From an uncultured bacterium (lineage in GTDB: Bacteria; Verrucomicrobiota; Lentisphaeria; Victivallales; UBA1829), in the NCBI GenBank assembly GCA_949292215.1, contig CASEYW010000083.1, forward strand, positions 1-64,000: a stretch of DNA of 64,000 nucleotides, read 5' to 3'. The first letter of the stretch is position 1. Every line of letters starts with the position of its first letter. Below, in pieces: positions 53,446-61,900 of the stretch. The position numbers and the translations under genes were made by a program. Below the pieces are notes generated by a model that was not told the DNA's origin, searched no databases, and saw only the letters and a program-made list of their open reading frames with translations.

Positions 53446-55542
53446 TTATTTGTAGGCGGGTTTGTCTGTTCTGAACGGACTGGCGGCAAAGCCATCCTTG
53501 TTGCAGAGATTGACATCACCGCGATACTGTACCCACGCATAGCGGACATTTTTCGGAGCTTTCACTTTCGGGGAGGAGACAACGACCGTGTCTCCATCAA
53601 TTACTGCATCGGCCCAGACGTACTTGCCGTCCTTGCCTGCGATGGCGAAAGCGCCAGGTTTTTTGCCGTCTTTGGTGGAAAGACCTTTTCCGACGTTTGT
53701 AAAGAAGAGGCGGATCTTATTGCCTTCGATCTTCATCGACTTGAAGAGGGGACCCTGAGAGACTTTGCCGCTGTGATAGGCGATGCGTTCTGCCTCCATG
53801 GCGAGACGATAGCCAACAGTCTGCTTGTCTGCCGGATGGATGTCGGAATGATCGCCGATGTCCATGGCAACCGCCATTCCCGTGTTCGGCAGCTTGAGCA
53901 TTTCCGCCTGAATTTCACGGGTCAGAGCATAGGAGACTTTGTCTGCCGGAGCCTTTTTGGTCCAGTAGTTGTCTGCAAGACGTTTTCCCGGAGTGTGGGT
54001 TTCAAATCCGGCGAGCTGAACAAGGATAAACGGCATTTCGGGATTGTTCCACTGTTTTCTCCAGTCGTTGATGAGGATCTTGTGGAGCGGATAGTAGTCG
54101 GCGCTGCCTGCGTTCGAGCAGCCCTGATACCAGATGGCGCCGCGGATCGGATATTTTGTCCACGGAGCAACCATGCTGTTGAAGAGGGTCGATGGATAAC
54201 TCGGAGAATTGACTCCGCCGGACAGCATTGCGGGCGTTGAAGGCCGGGAGCCGAGTTTCTTCATGTCAGCGGCGAATTCCAGTTTGAATTTCCAGTCTTT
54301 GCCGATGGCAATGCGTTTCGCCTTGCCCTGTTTCAATGTGACGTACATGGTTTTTTCGCTGCCCATGAGTCCACCGTTGCTGAAATGATCTGCAACGCGC
54401 ACGGCAATTACATTTTTCCCGGCTTTGACGAGTTTGCCCGGAACCGTGTAGCGACGGTTTTTCGCCCAGTAACCTTCTGTATGGGGGCCGGTTTCACCGA
54501 CTTTGACGCCATTGAAGAATGTTTCGTCGCAATCATCAACCGCGCCGAGGTTCAGGACGAGATCCTTGCCCGCCCAGTCTGCCGGAAGATTGACCGAACG
54601 GCGGAACCAGCCGATGCCGTCGACTTCCGAAGGGATTCCTCCGGGAAGAAGGGCATTTTCCCATTTGCTGTCGTCAAACGCGGGATTTTTCCATTCTTTC
54701 GCTTTGGCAGTTGCCGCAGGATTTGTGTTATGGAATGCCTTGAGCCAGTTGTTGAATTTGGTCAGATATTCCTCCTGAGCCTTTTTGAGTTTCTGTTTCT
54801 GTTCTTTGGATGGTGTTCTGGCGGCTTTCACCAGATCTGCTTCGTTGCGTTTGGCTGCGATATAAGCGGCTTCGGAGATCCAGGGTTCGATTCTGGTTCC
54901 GCCCCAGGAGGCATGGATCAGACCGATCGGCACGTTGAGATCCTTGTTGAGCTGGCGTCCGAAGAAGTATCCGGCAGCGGAGAAATCCTTGACGGATTCA
55001 GGAGTGCAGGGGGTCCAGCTCCCCTTGATCTCTTTCTGGATATAGCCGGGCGATTTGGTTCGCGGAACGTTGAACAGGCGGATATTCGGATGGTTGGCAT
55101 TTTTCACTTCCTGCTCGGCGTTTTTCACTCGCCAGAACTTGCCGCCCATGACAGGCATCTGCATGTTGGACTGTCCGCTGCAAATCCAGACTTCACCGAT
55201 GAGGATGTCGTTGAATACGGTCTGTTTGCCATCTTTTCCGACGATTTCAAGCACATAGGGTCCTCCGGCATCCATTGCGGGGAAAACGGCTTCCCATTCG
55301 CCGTTTTTGTCTGCCTCGGCATAGACGCTCTTGCCGGCGAGGGTTGCTTTCACGACTTTTCCGGGTTCAGCCGTACCGGAGATGGTAATGGGCTTTTCGC
55401 GTTGCAGGACCATGTGGGAGCCGAAGACCTTATGGACCGTGAAATTTGCCGCCATTTTTTCCGGCGGGACCGATGTGCAGCACGCGGACATGGCAATTGC
55501 CATTGCGGCTGCGGCGAAGATCGCCGTCATTCTTTTCTTCAT
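53446..55542 (-). CDS. Sialate O-acetylesterase-like lipoprotein
   Basis: The 698-residue protein has a lipoprotein signal (AIAMSACCTS). The SGNH-hydrolase domain is split, as in sialate O-acetylesterases: GQSNM with Ser125 near the start and DIHP with Asp567 and His569 near the end. Between them lies an inserted galactose-binding-like jelly roll (about 300-430, WFRRSVNLPADWAGKDLVL). The usual WYQGESN block reads WYQGCSN here (Cys475). The family removes acetyl groups from sialic acid or other acetylated glycans. It has its own promoter and sits between PhoBR and the decayed cassette. Confidence 0.9.
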   Translation of the reverse strand: MKKRMTAIFAAAAMAIAMSACCTSVPPEKMAANFTVHKVFGSHMVLQREKPITISGTAEPGKVVKATLAGKSVYAEADKNGEWEAVFPAMDAGGPYVLEIVGKDGKQTVFNDILIGEVWICSGQSNMQMPVMGGKFWRVKNAEQEVKNANHPNIRLFNVPRTKSPGYIQKEIKGSWTPCTPESVKDFSAAGYFFGRQLNKDLNVPIGLIHASWGGTRIEPWISEAAYIAAKRNEADLVKAARTPSKEQKQKLKKAQEEYLTKFNNWLKAFHNTNPAATAKAKEWKNPAFDDSKWENALLPGGIPSEVDGIGWFRRSVNLPADWAGKDLVLNLGAVDDCDETFFNGVKVGETGPHTEGYWAKNRRYTVPGKLVKAGKNVIAVRVADHFSNGGLMGSEKTMYVTLKQGKAKRIAIGKDWKFKLEFAADMKKLGSRPSTPAMLSGGVNSPSYPSTLFNSMVAPWTKYPIRGAIWYQGCSNAGSADYYPLHKILINDWRKQWNNPEMPFILVQLAGFETHTPGKRLADNYWTKKAPADKVSYALTREIQAEMLKLPNTGMAVAMDIGDHSDIHPADKQTVGYRLAMEAERIAYHSGKVSQGPLFKSMKIEGNKIRLFFTNVGKGLSTKDGKKPGAFAIAGKDGKYVWADAVIDGDTVVVSSPKVKAPKNVRYAWVQYRGDVNLCNKDGFAASPFRTDKPAYK

Positions 55543-55595
55543 GATTTTCCCTTTGTTGATAAATTGAGTCTCTTGTGAACACTTGAATCGAAAAT

Positions 55596-55624
55596 AGTTT
55601 AGCACCGAAAATCCATTTTGCCAA
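55596..55624 (-). promoter_or_regulatory. Sigma70-type promoter of the O-acetylesterase gene
   Basis: On the minus strand TTGGCA (55624-55619), 17 bases, TAAACT (55601-55596), about 54 bases before the start codon. Confidence 0.65.
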
Positions 55625-55720
55625 TGATTCACGGCGCTTTTCAGAAAAAAATTGGAACTTCCGTTTCTTGCCGGTTTTATTGAAGGAAAAACGTTAGTAT
55701 CTTAATCTTATCTGGAATCT

Positions 55721-56901
55721 TTATAACTGGAGGCTCCATGCAGCTTCTTCGTGCTTTCTGGATGGAGAAACCGGAGCATCTTCTCCGTAGGTCGTTTTGC
55801 TGTCGAGGTCCGGGGACTCCTGTAATAACCGCGGTCGTTTGTTTTCCATCGCTGAAGAGTGCCGCAAAAATCCCATCCGCCATTTGATGCCAGCAGAAAA
55901 AAGTCTTATTTTCGATCCGTCTGGCAAACGCAGACATTGCCGCCAGTCCCGGATGTGGAAAACCGTCAGCTCCCAGCATAATCTGAAGAGCTGCTCCCTG
56001 AGCCAGACTTGAATAGACATGGGATGTGTAGAAAAAATTCGTTTGACTCCGAACGAGAGATGGGAGAGAAGAAAACGAATTTCATCTTCGGCAACCCTGT
56101 GATAATTTTCCCGACTCTGCCGGGGAATCGTATGGTTGTAAAGTCCGGTACGGGGATCTATCTCGTCAAGGCGCCGTAGTCGGACTGCCCTTCCGATATA
56201 AGACAGGATTTGCCGAGTTTTCCTTTCCTGTTCAGAATTTCCAGAAAGAGAGTTTCATTGTATCTTCCCGTCCATCTCCGGGAAATCCTGCGGGGGGATT
56301 CTGATGATAGGCGTGATAGTCGATTTCATCGCAGAATCTGCAAGCTCCGGCGTGATAAAGAGCCTTGTTCCATGCCGGAGTACTGCCTCGGGAAGAGGAA
56401 AAACCGGTGATCCGGCATTCCGGATTCCTTTTTTTGCGCTTTCACAGGCAAGTTTTAAAAGGCGTGTATATAGGCGTTTGCATTTTCCCGGATGGTGCCG
56501 TATGTGAGATACGTTTTTTTGTTGAGTCATAGCCGTTATGAAAGAAGAGGGGGCAGCCAGGGTTCATTCCAGACAAGCCAGCCGTTAATCATTCCTTTGT
56601 AACGTCTGGTCATTGTTTCGCAGTAATTGGCAAAATCGTGCTCATATTCCGGAAGCGGTGTGAAATAACCCTTTGCGTAGCCATTCCGGAAATCAAGACG
56701 TCCTTGCGGGGCCGACGCCCATCCTGGACACACTCCAAGCTGATCGTGCAGAAGAAGATGATTGTCCCGATAGGCTTGAATTTCCCTGTCGGCAAATTGG
56801 CATTGATTCTTTTCCGGTTCCACAAAATACCAGCAGGAAAGATGTTTTGCACCATTATGCAGCCGGACCCAGTTGAAGCCTCCTGTTTTCATCGCCTGCA
56901 T
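55721..56901 (-). pseudogene. Decayed clan GH-A glycoside hydrolase
   Basis: Pieces of one enzyme can be read in successive minus-strand frames. Frame one (56901-56536) gives FNWVRLHNGAKHLSCWYF and GWLVWNEPW, an acid/base motif. Another frame gives ECRITGFSSSRGSTPAWNKA and CDEIDYHAYHQNPPAG, then RYNETLFLEILNRKG, then DEIDPRTGLYNHTIPRQS, then LGADGFPHPGLAAMSAFA and FSDGKQTTAVITG. At least three frameshifts are needed to join them, and the N-terminal export region is gone. It follows the decayed pilin-like gene, so it is the remnant of a pilin-hydrolase cassette. Confidence 0.82.
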
Positions 56902-56913
56902 AGAACTTTCTTT

Positions 56914-57366
56914 TTAGTTTGTATGAATACCGAAGGGAGAATCCGGAGCATCCTTACCCAAGTAGAGCGGATGCGGCAGACGTGTTACAACCATTTTATT
57001 GACAACGGAAACCGCTTTCCCGTTGCGGAATGCCTGAATCTCAATCCGGAATTGTCCATAGGGGTTTCTTTTCCTGTGCAATAGCGGGTGATTCCGCTTT
57101 TTCCCCGGGATTCCGGAAGCAATCAATCCATTTCCCTTGAAAGAATCCGTCTTGATTTCCGTTGCACATCGGAAAGAATCCGTCATTTTGTTCTGTATAA
57201 AGCAATAGAAAAGTTCCGATCTGACGAATATTCCCTGTGCATCGGATGGTTTCCGCCTCCTGTTTTGCTGCATTCAATGCCGGAAGCCGCAAAGAGGCAA
57301 GGATGGCAATTGCAGCAATCGTAATCAGCAGTTCGATCAGCGTGAAAATATTTTTTTGATTTTCAT
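56914..57366 (-). pseudogene. Decayed type IV pilin-like gene
   Basis: A GGAGG site and ATG (57366) open a frame that stops after nine codons. One base later the frame reads a full prepilin signal, FTLIELLITIAAIAILAS then LPALNAAKQEAE, continues to LLLYTEQNDGFFPM, and stops near 57041. A third frame continues with YGQFRIEIQAFRNGKAVSV to 56914. So at least two frameshifts break the gene. The first is in a run of A and T, which is typical of decay or of a homopolymer sequencing error. Confidence 0.82.
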
Positions 57367-57479
57367 TTTACCTCCTTCCATTTTCTTTCCATGATATTAT
57401 AATATTTGAAAAATAGTTTTTTTTTATACTATATTTTATTTCAAAAAACGTTAATTATATTTGCTGAATTCTTATTAGA

Positions 57480-58388
57480 ATGAAACCTCTGACCGACATC
57501 TCCGTTTTCCGGAACGTTCCTGTCCGTTTTCAGATGAAAAAGGAGAGATGTTCCGATTTCGCCTGCGGCACTCACGAGTGGCAGCACACCACCTTTCTGC
57601 CGCAGAAACCTGAAGATGCCCTTTTCTGGTGTGCCTCCATATGGGAGTCGAAAATGAAAAACGGGTGCCATATGCGGCGCATCAATTCCAATTTTCTGGC
57701 ACTCGAACATATTCAGAAAGGTTCCCTTTAGGTCCGTCAGGACAATGTCATGTTTCTTGCGGAGGAAAATGACTTTTTTCTGCTGCGTCCGGGCGGAGAT
57801 CTTGAGTTCATGACCGGTCCGCAGGGCTTCTGCGTCAAAGACTTCCTGATCCTTTCCGGAAATCTTCTCGACGATCTGCTCAGACAGACTGGTCTTGACT
57901 GCAAGAATTATCTTCCTCATGTCAATGTCAAGAAGTTCGACATTCTTCTTCAATCCTTCAAATCTTTTTCCTAAGAGTTCCACAGCGGAATTCTTCAGAA
58001 GCTGGAGCACCGCGCATATGATCTGATTTTACTGCTCAAGGAACCTGCGTTGTCAGCAAAAATGTCTGAGAGGCTTGTTGAACTATTTGCGTTTATGGCG
58101 GCAAATCCGGAACAGCCGTTTTCCCTGCGGGAACTGGCACGGCATTACGGCTGTTCCGTATCGCATCTGCCCTGTCTTTTTCACCAGCACTGCCGTTCCA
58201 CTCCGTACAGAATGCTGACCGAAATGCGGATGCGCCGGGCGGTCGCTCTTCTTCAGCAGACGGAACTTCCTATCAAGGAGATTGCCGCTGAGGCCGGTTA
58301 TGAGAATCCGCTCAATTTCTCCACGGAGTTTCGGAAAAGGCATAATGAATCTCCCCGCCGTTTCCGGAACGGCAGGAGAACTCTTTGA
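57480..58388 (+). pseudogene. AraC-family regulator with two in-frame stop codons
   Basis: A single frame of about 302 codons from ATG 57480 encodes an AraC regulator: a cupin-like N-terminal half and a double helix-turn-helix (SLRELARHYGCSVSHL, IKEIAAEAGYENPLNFSTEF). The frame is interrupted by TAG at 57729-57731 and TAA at 57972-57974 with no change of frame on either side. The last 112 codons (from 58050) are still open and could make an isolated DNA-binding domain. It is divergent from the decayed pilin-like gene, so the regulator and its targets have decayed together. Confidence 0.85.
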
Positions 58389-58482
58389 ATTCCATATCAG
58401 CAATGTTCTACTGGAAAACAGCTTCCATAGGTCTTTTTTTCGCGGGAAATTCATTTTTATCAAATAAAAGCGGCATTTAAAT

Positions 58483-58511
58483 TTGTTTTGCACCGGAATG
58501 TATTGTATATT
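58483..58511 (+). promoter_or_regulatory. Sigma70-type promoter of the TRL-like gene
   Basis: TTGTTT (58483-58488), 17 bases, TATATT (58506-58511), about 55 bases before the start codon. Confidence 0.65.
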
Positions 58512-58566
58512 GCCGGAAGAGAAAACAGGTTTCCATGGAATCAGACAAATAAAAAAGGAGCTGCTG

Positions 58567-58890
58567 ATGAAACTCGGATTGAAAGCTGTGATTGCCGCGG
58601 TGTCGGTAACGTCATTGGTCGTTCTCACCGGATGTGCCACCTCATTTCCGCTGGGATTGGTCTACACAAGCACCAACCAGCCTGTAACGGTCGGAACCGG
58701 TGATATGAAATTCTCCAAGAAGGGTGAGGCCAAGTGCCAGAGCATTCTCGGGCTTTTTGCCAGCGGTGATGCTTCCATCAATGCCGCGTGTGCCGAAGCT
58801 AAAATCACCAAGGTCGCCTGGGTGAATCAGGAGATCGTGAATATTCTCGGCATCTATGGATCTTACAAGACCGTTGTGTTTGGAGAATAA
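58567..58890 (+). CDS. TRL-like family lipoprotein
   Basis: The 107-residue product has a lipoprotein signal with lipobox VLTGC. The mature part, with PLGLVYTSTNQPVTVG, a KKGEAKCQSILGLFASGDASI stretch (split here for length) and AKITKVAWVNQEIVNILGIYG, matches the TRL-like lipoprotein family: short envelope proteins of unknown function. It has its own promoter, an AAGGAG site six bases upstream and its own terminator, so it is a single-gene unit. Confidence 0.85.
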   Translation: MKLGLKAVIAAVSVTSLVVLTGCATSFPLGLVYTSTNQPVTVGTGDMKFSKKGEAKCQSILGLFASGDASINAACAEAKITKVAWVNQEIVNILGIYGSYKTVVFGE

Positions 58891-58915
58891 AAGATTCGGT
58901 TGTTCAAGAAAAATG

Positions 58916-58956
58916 GCGGATTTCCGGAACAGTCCGGGAATCCGCTTTTCTGTTTT
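58916..58956 (+). terminator. Terminator of the TRL-like gene
   Basis: GCGGATT (58916-58922) pairs with AATCCGC (58939-58945), with more pairing inside (CCGGA/TCCGG), followed by TTTTCTGTTTT. Confidence 0.85.
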
Positions 58957-58979
58957 CAAGCTGGAAAGGGGTGCTGAAT

Positions 58980-59861
58980 ATGTCTGCTGTTTTTGAACTT
59001 TTCGCAAATTCCCGCGCCGTGCTGGGGGAAAGCGCCGTATGGTGTGAGTGGGATTGCTCTTTCTACTGGCTGGATGTTCTCAGTGGAATCGTCTATCGGA
59101 AAAAAGGAAATTCCGCCGATCCGGAATCCTTTGACCGATTTGAACTCAAAATCGGCAAAATCGGAGGAATTTCCTTTACACAGGAAAAGACAATGCTTCT
59201 GTTCGCCGATGCCGGAAAAGTATGGGAGTGGACTCCCGGTGCGGAGCCTGTGCTTTACACGAATCTCCGGATCGCAAGCGAAACACGTTTCAATGAGGTG
59301 ATCACGGCTCCCGATGGGACTGTTTTTTGTACGGTTGCGCCTCTGCTTCAGGGGGGGATTGGTTCTCTCTGGAGAATGGATCTCCTCGGAAAATTTTCCT
59401 GCATTGAGGTCGCTACCACAGGAATGCCGAATGGCCTCGGCTTTTCGCCGGACCGTAAGAAACTCTATTTCACTGTGACGACGGAACGGAGAATTTACAG
59501 CTATGATTTCGAGCCGGACCGCAGCGGACATGTTTCCAATAAGGACGTATTCGTTCAGATGCCTGTGGAAGAAGGGCGTCCGGACGGGTTGACCGTGGAT
59601 TCCGAAGGCTGTGTCTGGTCCGCGCTCTGGGAGGGCGGGAAGCTGGTCCGCTTCTCTCCAGACGGAGAGAAGGTCGCGGAATACGCATTCCCGATGCGCC
59701 AGGTGACTGGCGTTGCATTCGGCGGGGAGGACCTGCGTGATCTTTTCGTTTCCACAGCAAATTATCCGTGGGATGACAGCGAATTCGAGAAGCATCACGC
59801 CGGAGCAGTTTTCCGGATGAAAAATTCCCCCTATACAGGAAAACTCGAATTCCTGCGATAA
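58980..59861 (+). CDS. SMP-30/gluconolactonase-family lactonase
   Basis: The 293-residue protein is a six-bladed beta-propeller of the SMP-30/gluconolaconase/LRE family: the metal-binding Glu in LGESAVW near residue 16, the FNEVITAPDGTVF segment, PNGLGFSPDRKKLYFT with Asn, and RPDGLTVDSEGCVWSALW with the catalytic Asp. Family members hydrolyse sugar lactones such as gluconolactone or L-arabinonolactone in the cytosol. ATG 58980 is ten bases after AAAGGGG; a GTG at 58971 touches that site. No dehydrogenase partner is adjacent. Confidence 0.92.
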   Translation: MSAVFELFANSRAVLGESAVWCEWDCSFYWLDVLSGIVYRKKGNSADPESFDRFELKIGKIGGISFTQEKTMLLFADAGKVWEWTPGAEPVLYTNLRIASETRFNEVITAPDGTVFCTVAPLLQGGIGSLWRMDLLGKFSCIEVATTGMPNGLGFSPDRKKLYFTVTTERRIYSYDFEPDRSGHVSNKDVFVQMPVEEGRPDGLTVDSEGCVWSALWEGGKLVRFSPDGEKVAEYAFPMRQVTGVAFGGEDLRDLFVSTANYPWDDSEFEKHHAGAVFRMKNSPYTGKLEFLR

Positions 59862-59877
59862 GACTCACAGATTCGAC

Positions 59878-59924
59878 TCTCCGGAAGTGAATGCGGCAGC
59901 TTGTTTTGAGATTCCTTCCGGAGA
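59878..59924. repeat. Inverted repeat in a convergent gene gap
   Basis: TCTCCGGAAG (59878-59887) and CTTCCGGAGA (59915-59924) are a perfect 10-bp inverted repeat between two converging genes. It may help stop transcription from both sides, though no T-run follows. Confidence 0.5.
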
Positions 59925-59955
59925 ATGGTTGCTGAATCGTCGGCCTGTGAAGGGG

Positions 59956-60684
59956 TTATCGTCCGTAATGGTTCAGGAAACGGCGGATCTTGTTGTTGGC
60001 GGTGCCGAAGCAGGCCCTGTCCGCGGCATCCACGAGCTCCTGAGGACGATAACGCAATGTGATTTTTCCTTCTTCCGCAAGGACGCGGACCACTCCTTCT
60101 GAAATGATTTTTTCCGCAGGAGAACCTTTGACTTTCTGTTCCAGCATCCGGTCGGCATAATGTTGAGCGAGTCCATCGGGGATGGGAAAATCTCCGGCGT
60201 CGCAGGAGAGAATTTTGAGTTGGATCGTTCCGTTTTCAATTCGGGCATTAAAGCGGCAGTACAGATTGAGGTATCGGCCGAAAGGTGTGTTTTTTCCTGT
60301 GTCGTATGTGTAGGTGAGGCGGAAGATGCCGTCCTTGAGTTTGAGTCTGGCATTCAGCAAATTTTTCGGCAGGTTGGCACGGCTGGCGTTGCTGCCCAGC
60401 AGAGCGGCGGCAAAGGTGTTGCCGAATACCGCATTGGAGATGGCATTGAATTCCGCTTCCGTGAGCGTGATCTGCTTTTCGGTTCCATAGGGACGTTTTG
60501 TCATTTCGCTCATCTGGCGGTTCAGTTTCTGCATGCCGGAGATCATGGCGGGAAAATCGACTTTCGGCGGTTTTCCCGTTGCAGAGGTCCGGTCCATTGC
60601 CAGTCCGAGGAGGATGGACAGAAGTACCAGAAGCAGCAGAAGGATTCCTCCAAAGATCGAAAGGACGATGTAACATTTCCGCAT
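59956..60684 (-). CDS. Membrane-anchored protein of unknown function
   Basis: The 242-residue protein has one strongly hydrophobic N-terminal helix (about 5-30, SIFGGILLLLLVLLSILLGL) and a predicted outside domain of about 200 residues rich in alternating strands (LKLKDGIFRLTYTYDTG, NARIENGTIQLKILSC). The overall shape resembles YpmS/DUF2140-like or lipid-binding SMP-type domains, but I do not claim a family. It starts 15 bases after the tsaB stop and is probably co-transcribed with it. Confidence 0.8.
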   Translation of the reverse strand: MRKCYIVLSIFGGILLLLLVLLSILLGLAMDRTSATGKPPKVDFPAMISGMQKLNRQMSEMTKRPYGTEKQITLTEAEFNAISNAVFGNTFAAALLGSNASRANLPKNLLNARLKLKDGIFRLTYTYDTGKNTPFGRYLNLYCRFNARIENGTIQLKILSCDAGDFPIPDGLAQHYADRMLEQKVKGSPAEKIISEGVVRVLAEEGKITLRYRPQELVDAADRACFGTANNKIRRFLNHYGR

Positions 60685-60699
60685 GAAGAAAAAGCTCCG

Positions 60700-61395
60700 T
60701 CAGATTTGCCGCGGAATTCTGGGGGCGACAAAAACCGCTGCCCTGAGGTAGATCAGATCCGTCGGTGATGCTGAAAAGTTTTCCGGATCGTTGAAGATCA
60801 GTTCCTCTGCGTTGATGGACGGGGTGAAAACGATCTGTTCTTCTGCTTCCGGAGCGAATTTCCTGATTGCATCACGGTCTTTTTCAAGAGCTGCACAGGA
60901 GTATTCCTTGAGCGCTTTGGCAAGATCTTTCGGCGTATGAAACACTGCCGTGTATCCGTTGTGAAGATAGGAGTTCTTTTCGAGAGCAAGCCCGTAGGCG
61001 AGCAGTTCGGAACGGCGTCCGTCGAAGAGAGCGAGAACTTTTTCTGGACGGGATTTTTCTGAGAAAGCGCTCCTTGCGAGGCCTGCCGCGGAGGACATGC
61101 CGCGGACTCTGGTTTCCGGTACACCATAAGCCAGTCCGATGACCAGTGCGGATGCAACACGCAGTCCTGTAAAGCCTCCCGGTCCTGTGCCGACGGTCCA
61201 TTCCCCAACCGAGGAGAGATCCCGGTTCAAGGTCCGAAGCGCTTTCTCCAGCCGATCCGGAAGGCTTGATGCGTCGTGTCCGGACAGCAGGAATTTTTCG
61301 GATGCAAGAACCTGATCGTTTTCATCCGCCAGCGCCAGGGATGCTTCATTCCAGGAAAAGTCAAGGGCTGCTCTGATTTTTTTCATAGTCTGCAT
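60700..61395 (-). CDS. tsaB: tRNA threonylcarbamoyladenosine biosynthesis protein TsaB
   Basis: TsaB is the scaffold partner of TsaD in making the t6A37 modification of ANN-decoding tRNAs. The 231-residue protein has an actin-like ASKHA fold with the family hallmark GTGPGGFTGLRVA near residue 70 and RAALDFSWNEASLAL at the start. Start 61395 has GGAG eight bases upstream; 61386 is an alternative. tsaD and tsaE are not adjacent. A promoter lies directly upstream. Confidence 0.93.
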   Translation of the reverse strand: MQTMKKIRAALDFSWNEASLALADENDQVLASEKFLLSGHDASSLPDRLEKALRTLNRDLSSVGEWTVGTGPGGFTGLRVASALVIGLAYGVPETRVRGMSSAAGLARSAFSEKSRPEKVLALFDGRRSELLAYGLALEKNSYLHNGYTAVFHTPKDLAKALKEYSCAALEKDRDAIRKFAPEAEEQIVFTPSINAEELIFNDPENFSASPTDLIYLRAAVFVAPRIPRQI

Positions 61396-61426
61396 AATTC
61401 CAACTCCGAAATTTTTTCGAATATAA

Positions 61427-61455
61427 AAAATAACCTGCGATTGCCGGAATTGCAA
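61427..61455 (-). promoter_or_regulatory. tsaB: Candidate promoter of tsaB
   Basis: On the minus strand TTGCAA (61455-61450), 17 bases, TATTTT (61432-61427), about 32 bases before the start codon. Confidence 0.5.
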
Positions 61456-61503
61456 ATGGAAATCATTCTTTTGCTTCTCATTTTGCGGATCAGCGTCCTG
61501 CAT

Positions 61504-61794
61504 TCAGAAGAGAATGAGTTTCAGCAGATAGAGCAGGGGAATCATTACCAGTGCCAGTGCTGTGGAATCCGGCCAGAAACGGGCGTTTGTCATGACGGTT
61601 GTAAAACGTAGAAGAAAGAGGGTTGCAAGAATCCATCCTGCATAAGGAATCGCGATTAGAAGTGTGAGAATAACACCTACGGCAAGGATTGCCCCGGGCG
61701 GGAACTTGATCCGCATCTGCCCGGAGACATAGGCAAGAAGAAACAGCAGGCCGATCAGCAGAACCAGAACTTTCAGAAGAAAAAGCAGAATCAT
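61504..61794 (-). CDS. Small membrane protein of unknown function
   Basis: A 96-residue, very hydrophobic product with about three membrane helices (2-22, 35-52, 55-95 region including YAGWILATLFLLRFTTVMTN). A short loop GQMRIKFPPGA separates helices 1 and 2. It has no cysteines or obvious catalytic motif. ATG 61794 follows GGGAG by eight bases; that ribosome site lies in an inverted repeat. It lies between the edge hydrolase and tsaB in the same direction. Confidence 0.75.
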   Translation of the reverse strand: MILLFLLKVLVLLIGLLFLLAYVSGQMRIKFPPGAILAVGVILTLLIAIPYAGWILATLFLLRFTTVMTNARFWPDSTALALVMIPLLYLLKLILF

Positions 61795-61801
61795 ATTCAA
61801 G

Positions 61802-61849
61802 TCTCCCGTAATCCGGGAGAAAATTAATATGCTTTTGCAAAAAAATCAA
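61802..61849 (-). promoter_or_regulatory. Promoter and inverted repeat over the ribosome site of the small membrane protein gene
   Basis: On the minus strand TTGATT (61849-61844), 17 bases, TAATTT (61826-61821). Directly after the -10 box lies the perfect inverted repeat TCTCCCG/CGGGAGA (61820-61814 with 61808-61802), whose second arm is the ribosome site. If transcription starts here the repeat would act as DNA operator; in a longer transcript it would hide the ribosome site. Confidence 0.45.
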
Positions 61850-61900
61850 GTCGCAGTTCCGGAAAATCGAGAGAAAAGCGTACCTCCGGCGGAAAATGGA

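Noticed and set aside
57480..58388. Stop-codon recoding to explain the AraC frame
   Set aside because: Both TAG and TAA would have to be read through, while other genes in the window end normally with TAA, TAG and TGA. Decay is simpler.
61490..61849. 119-codon minus-strand frame overlapping the small membrane protein
   Set aside because: Its sequence is the out-of-frame reading of a clearly membrane-type protein with a better ribosome site.
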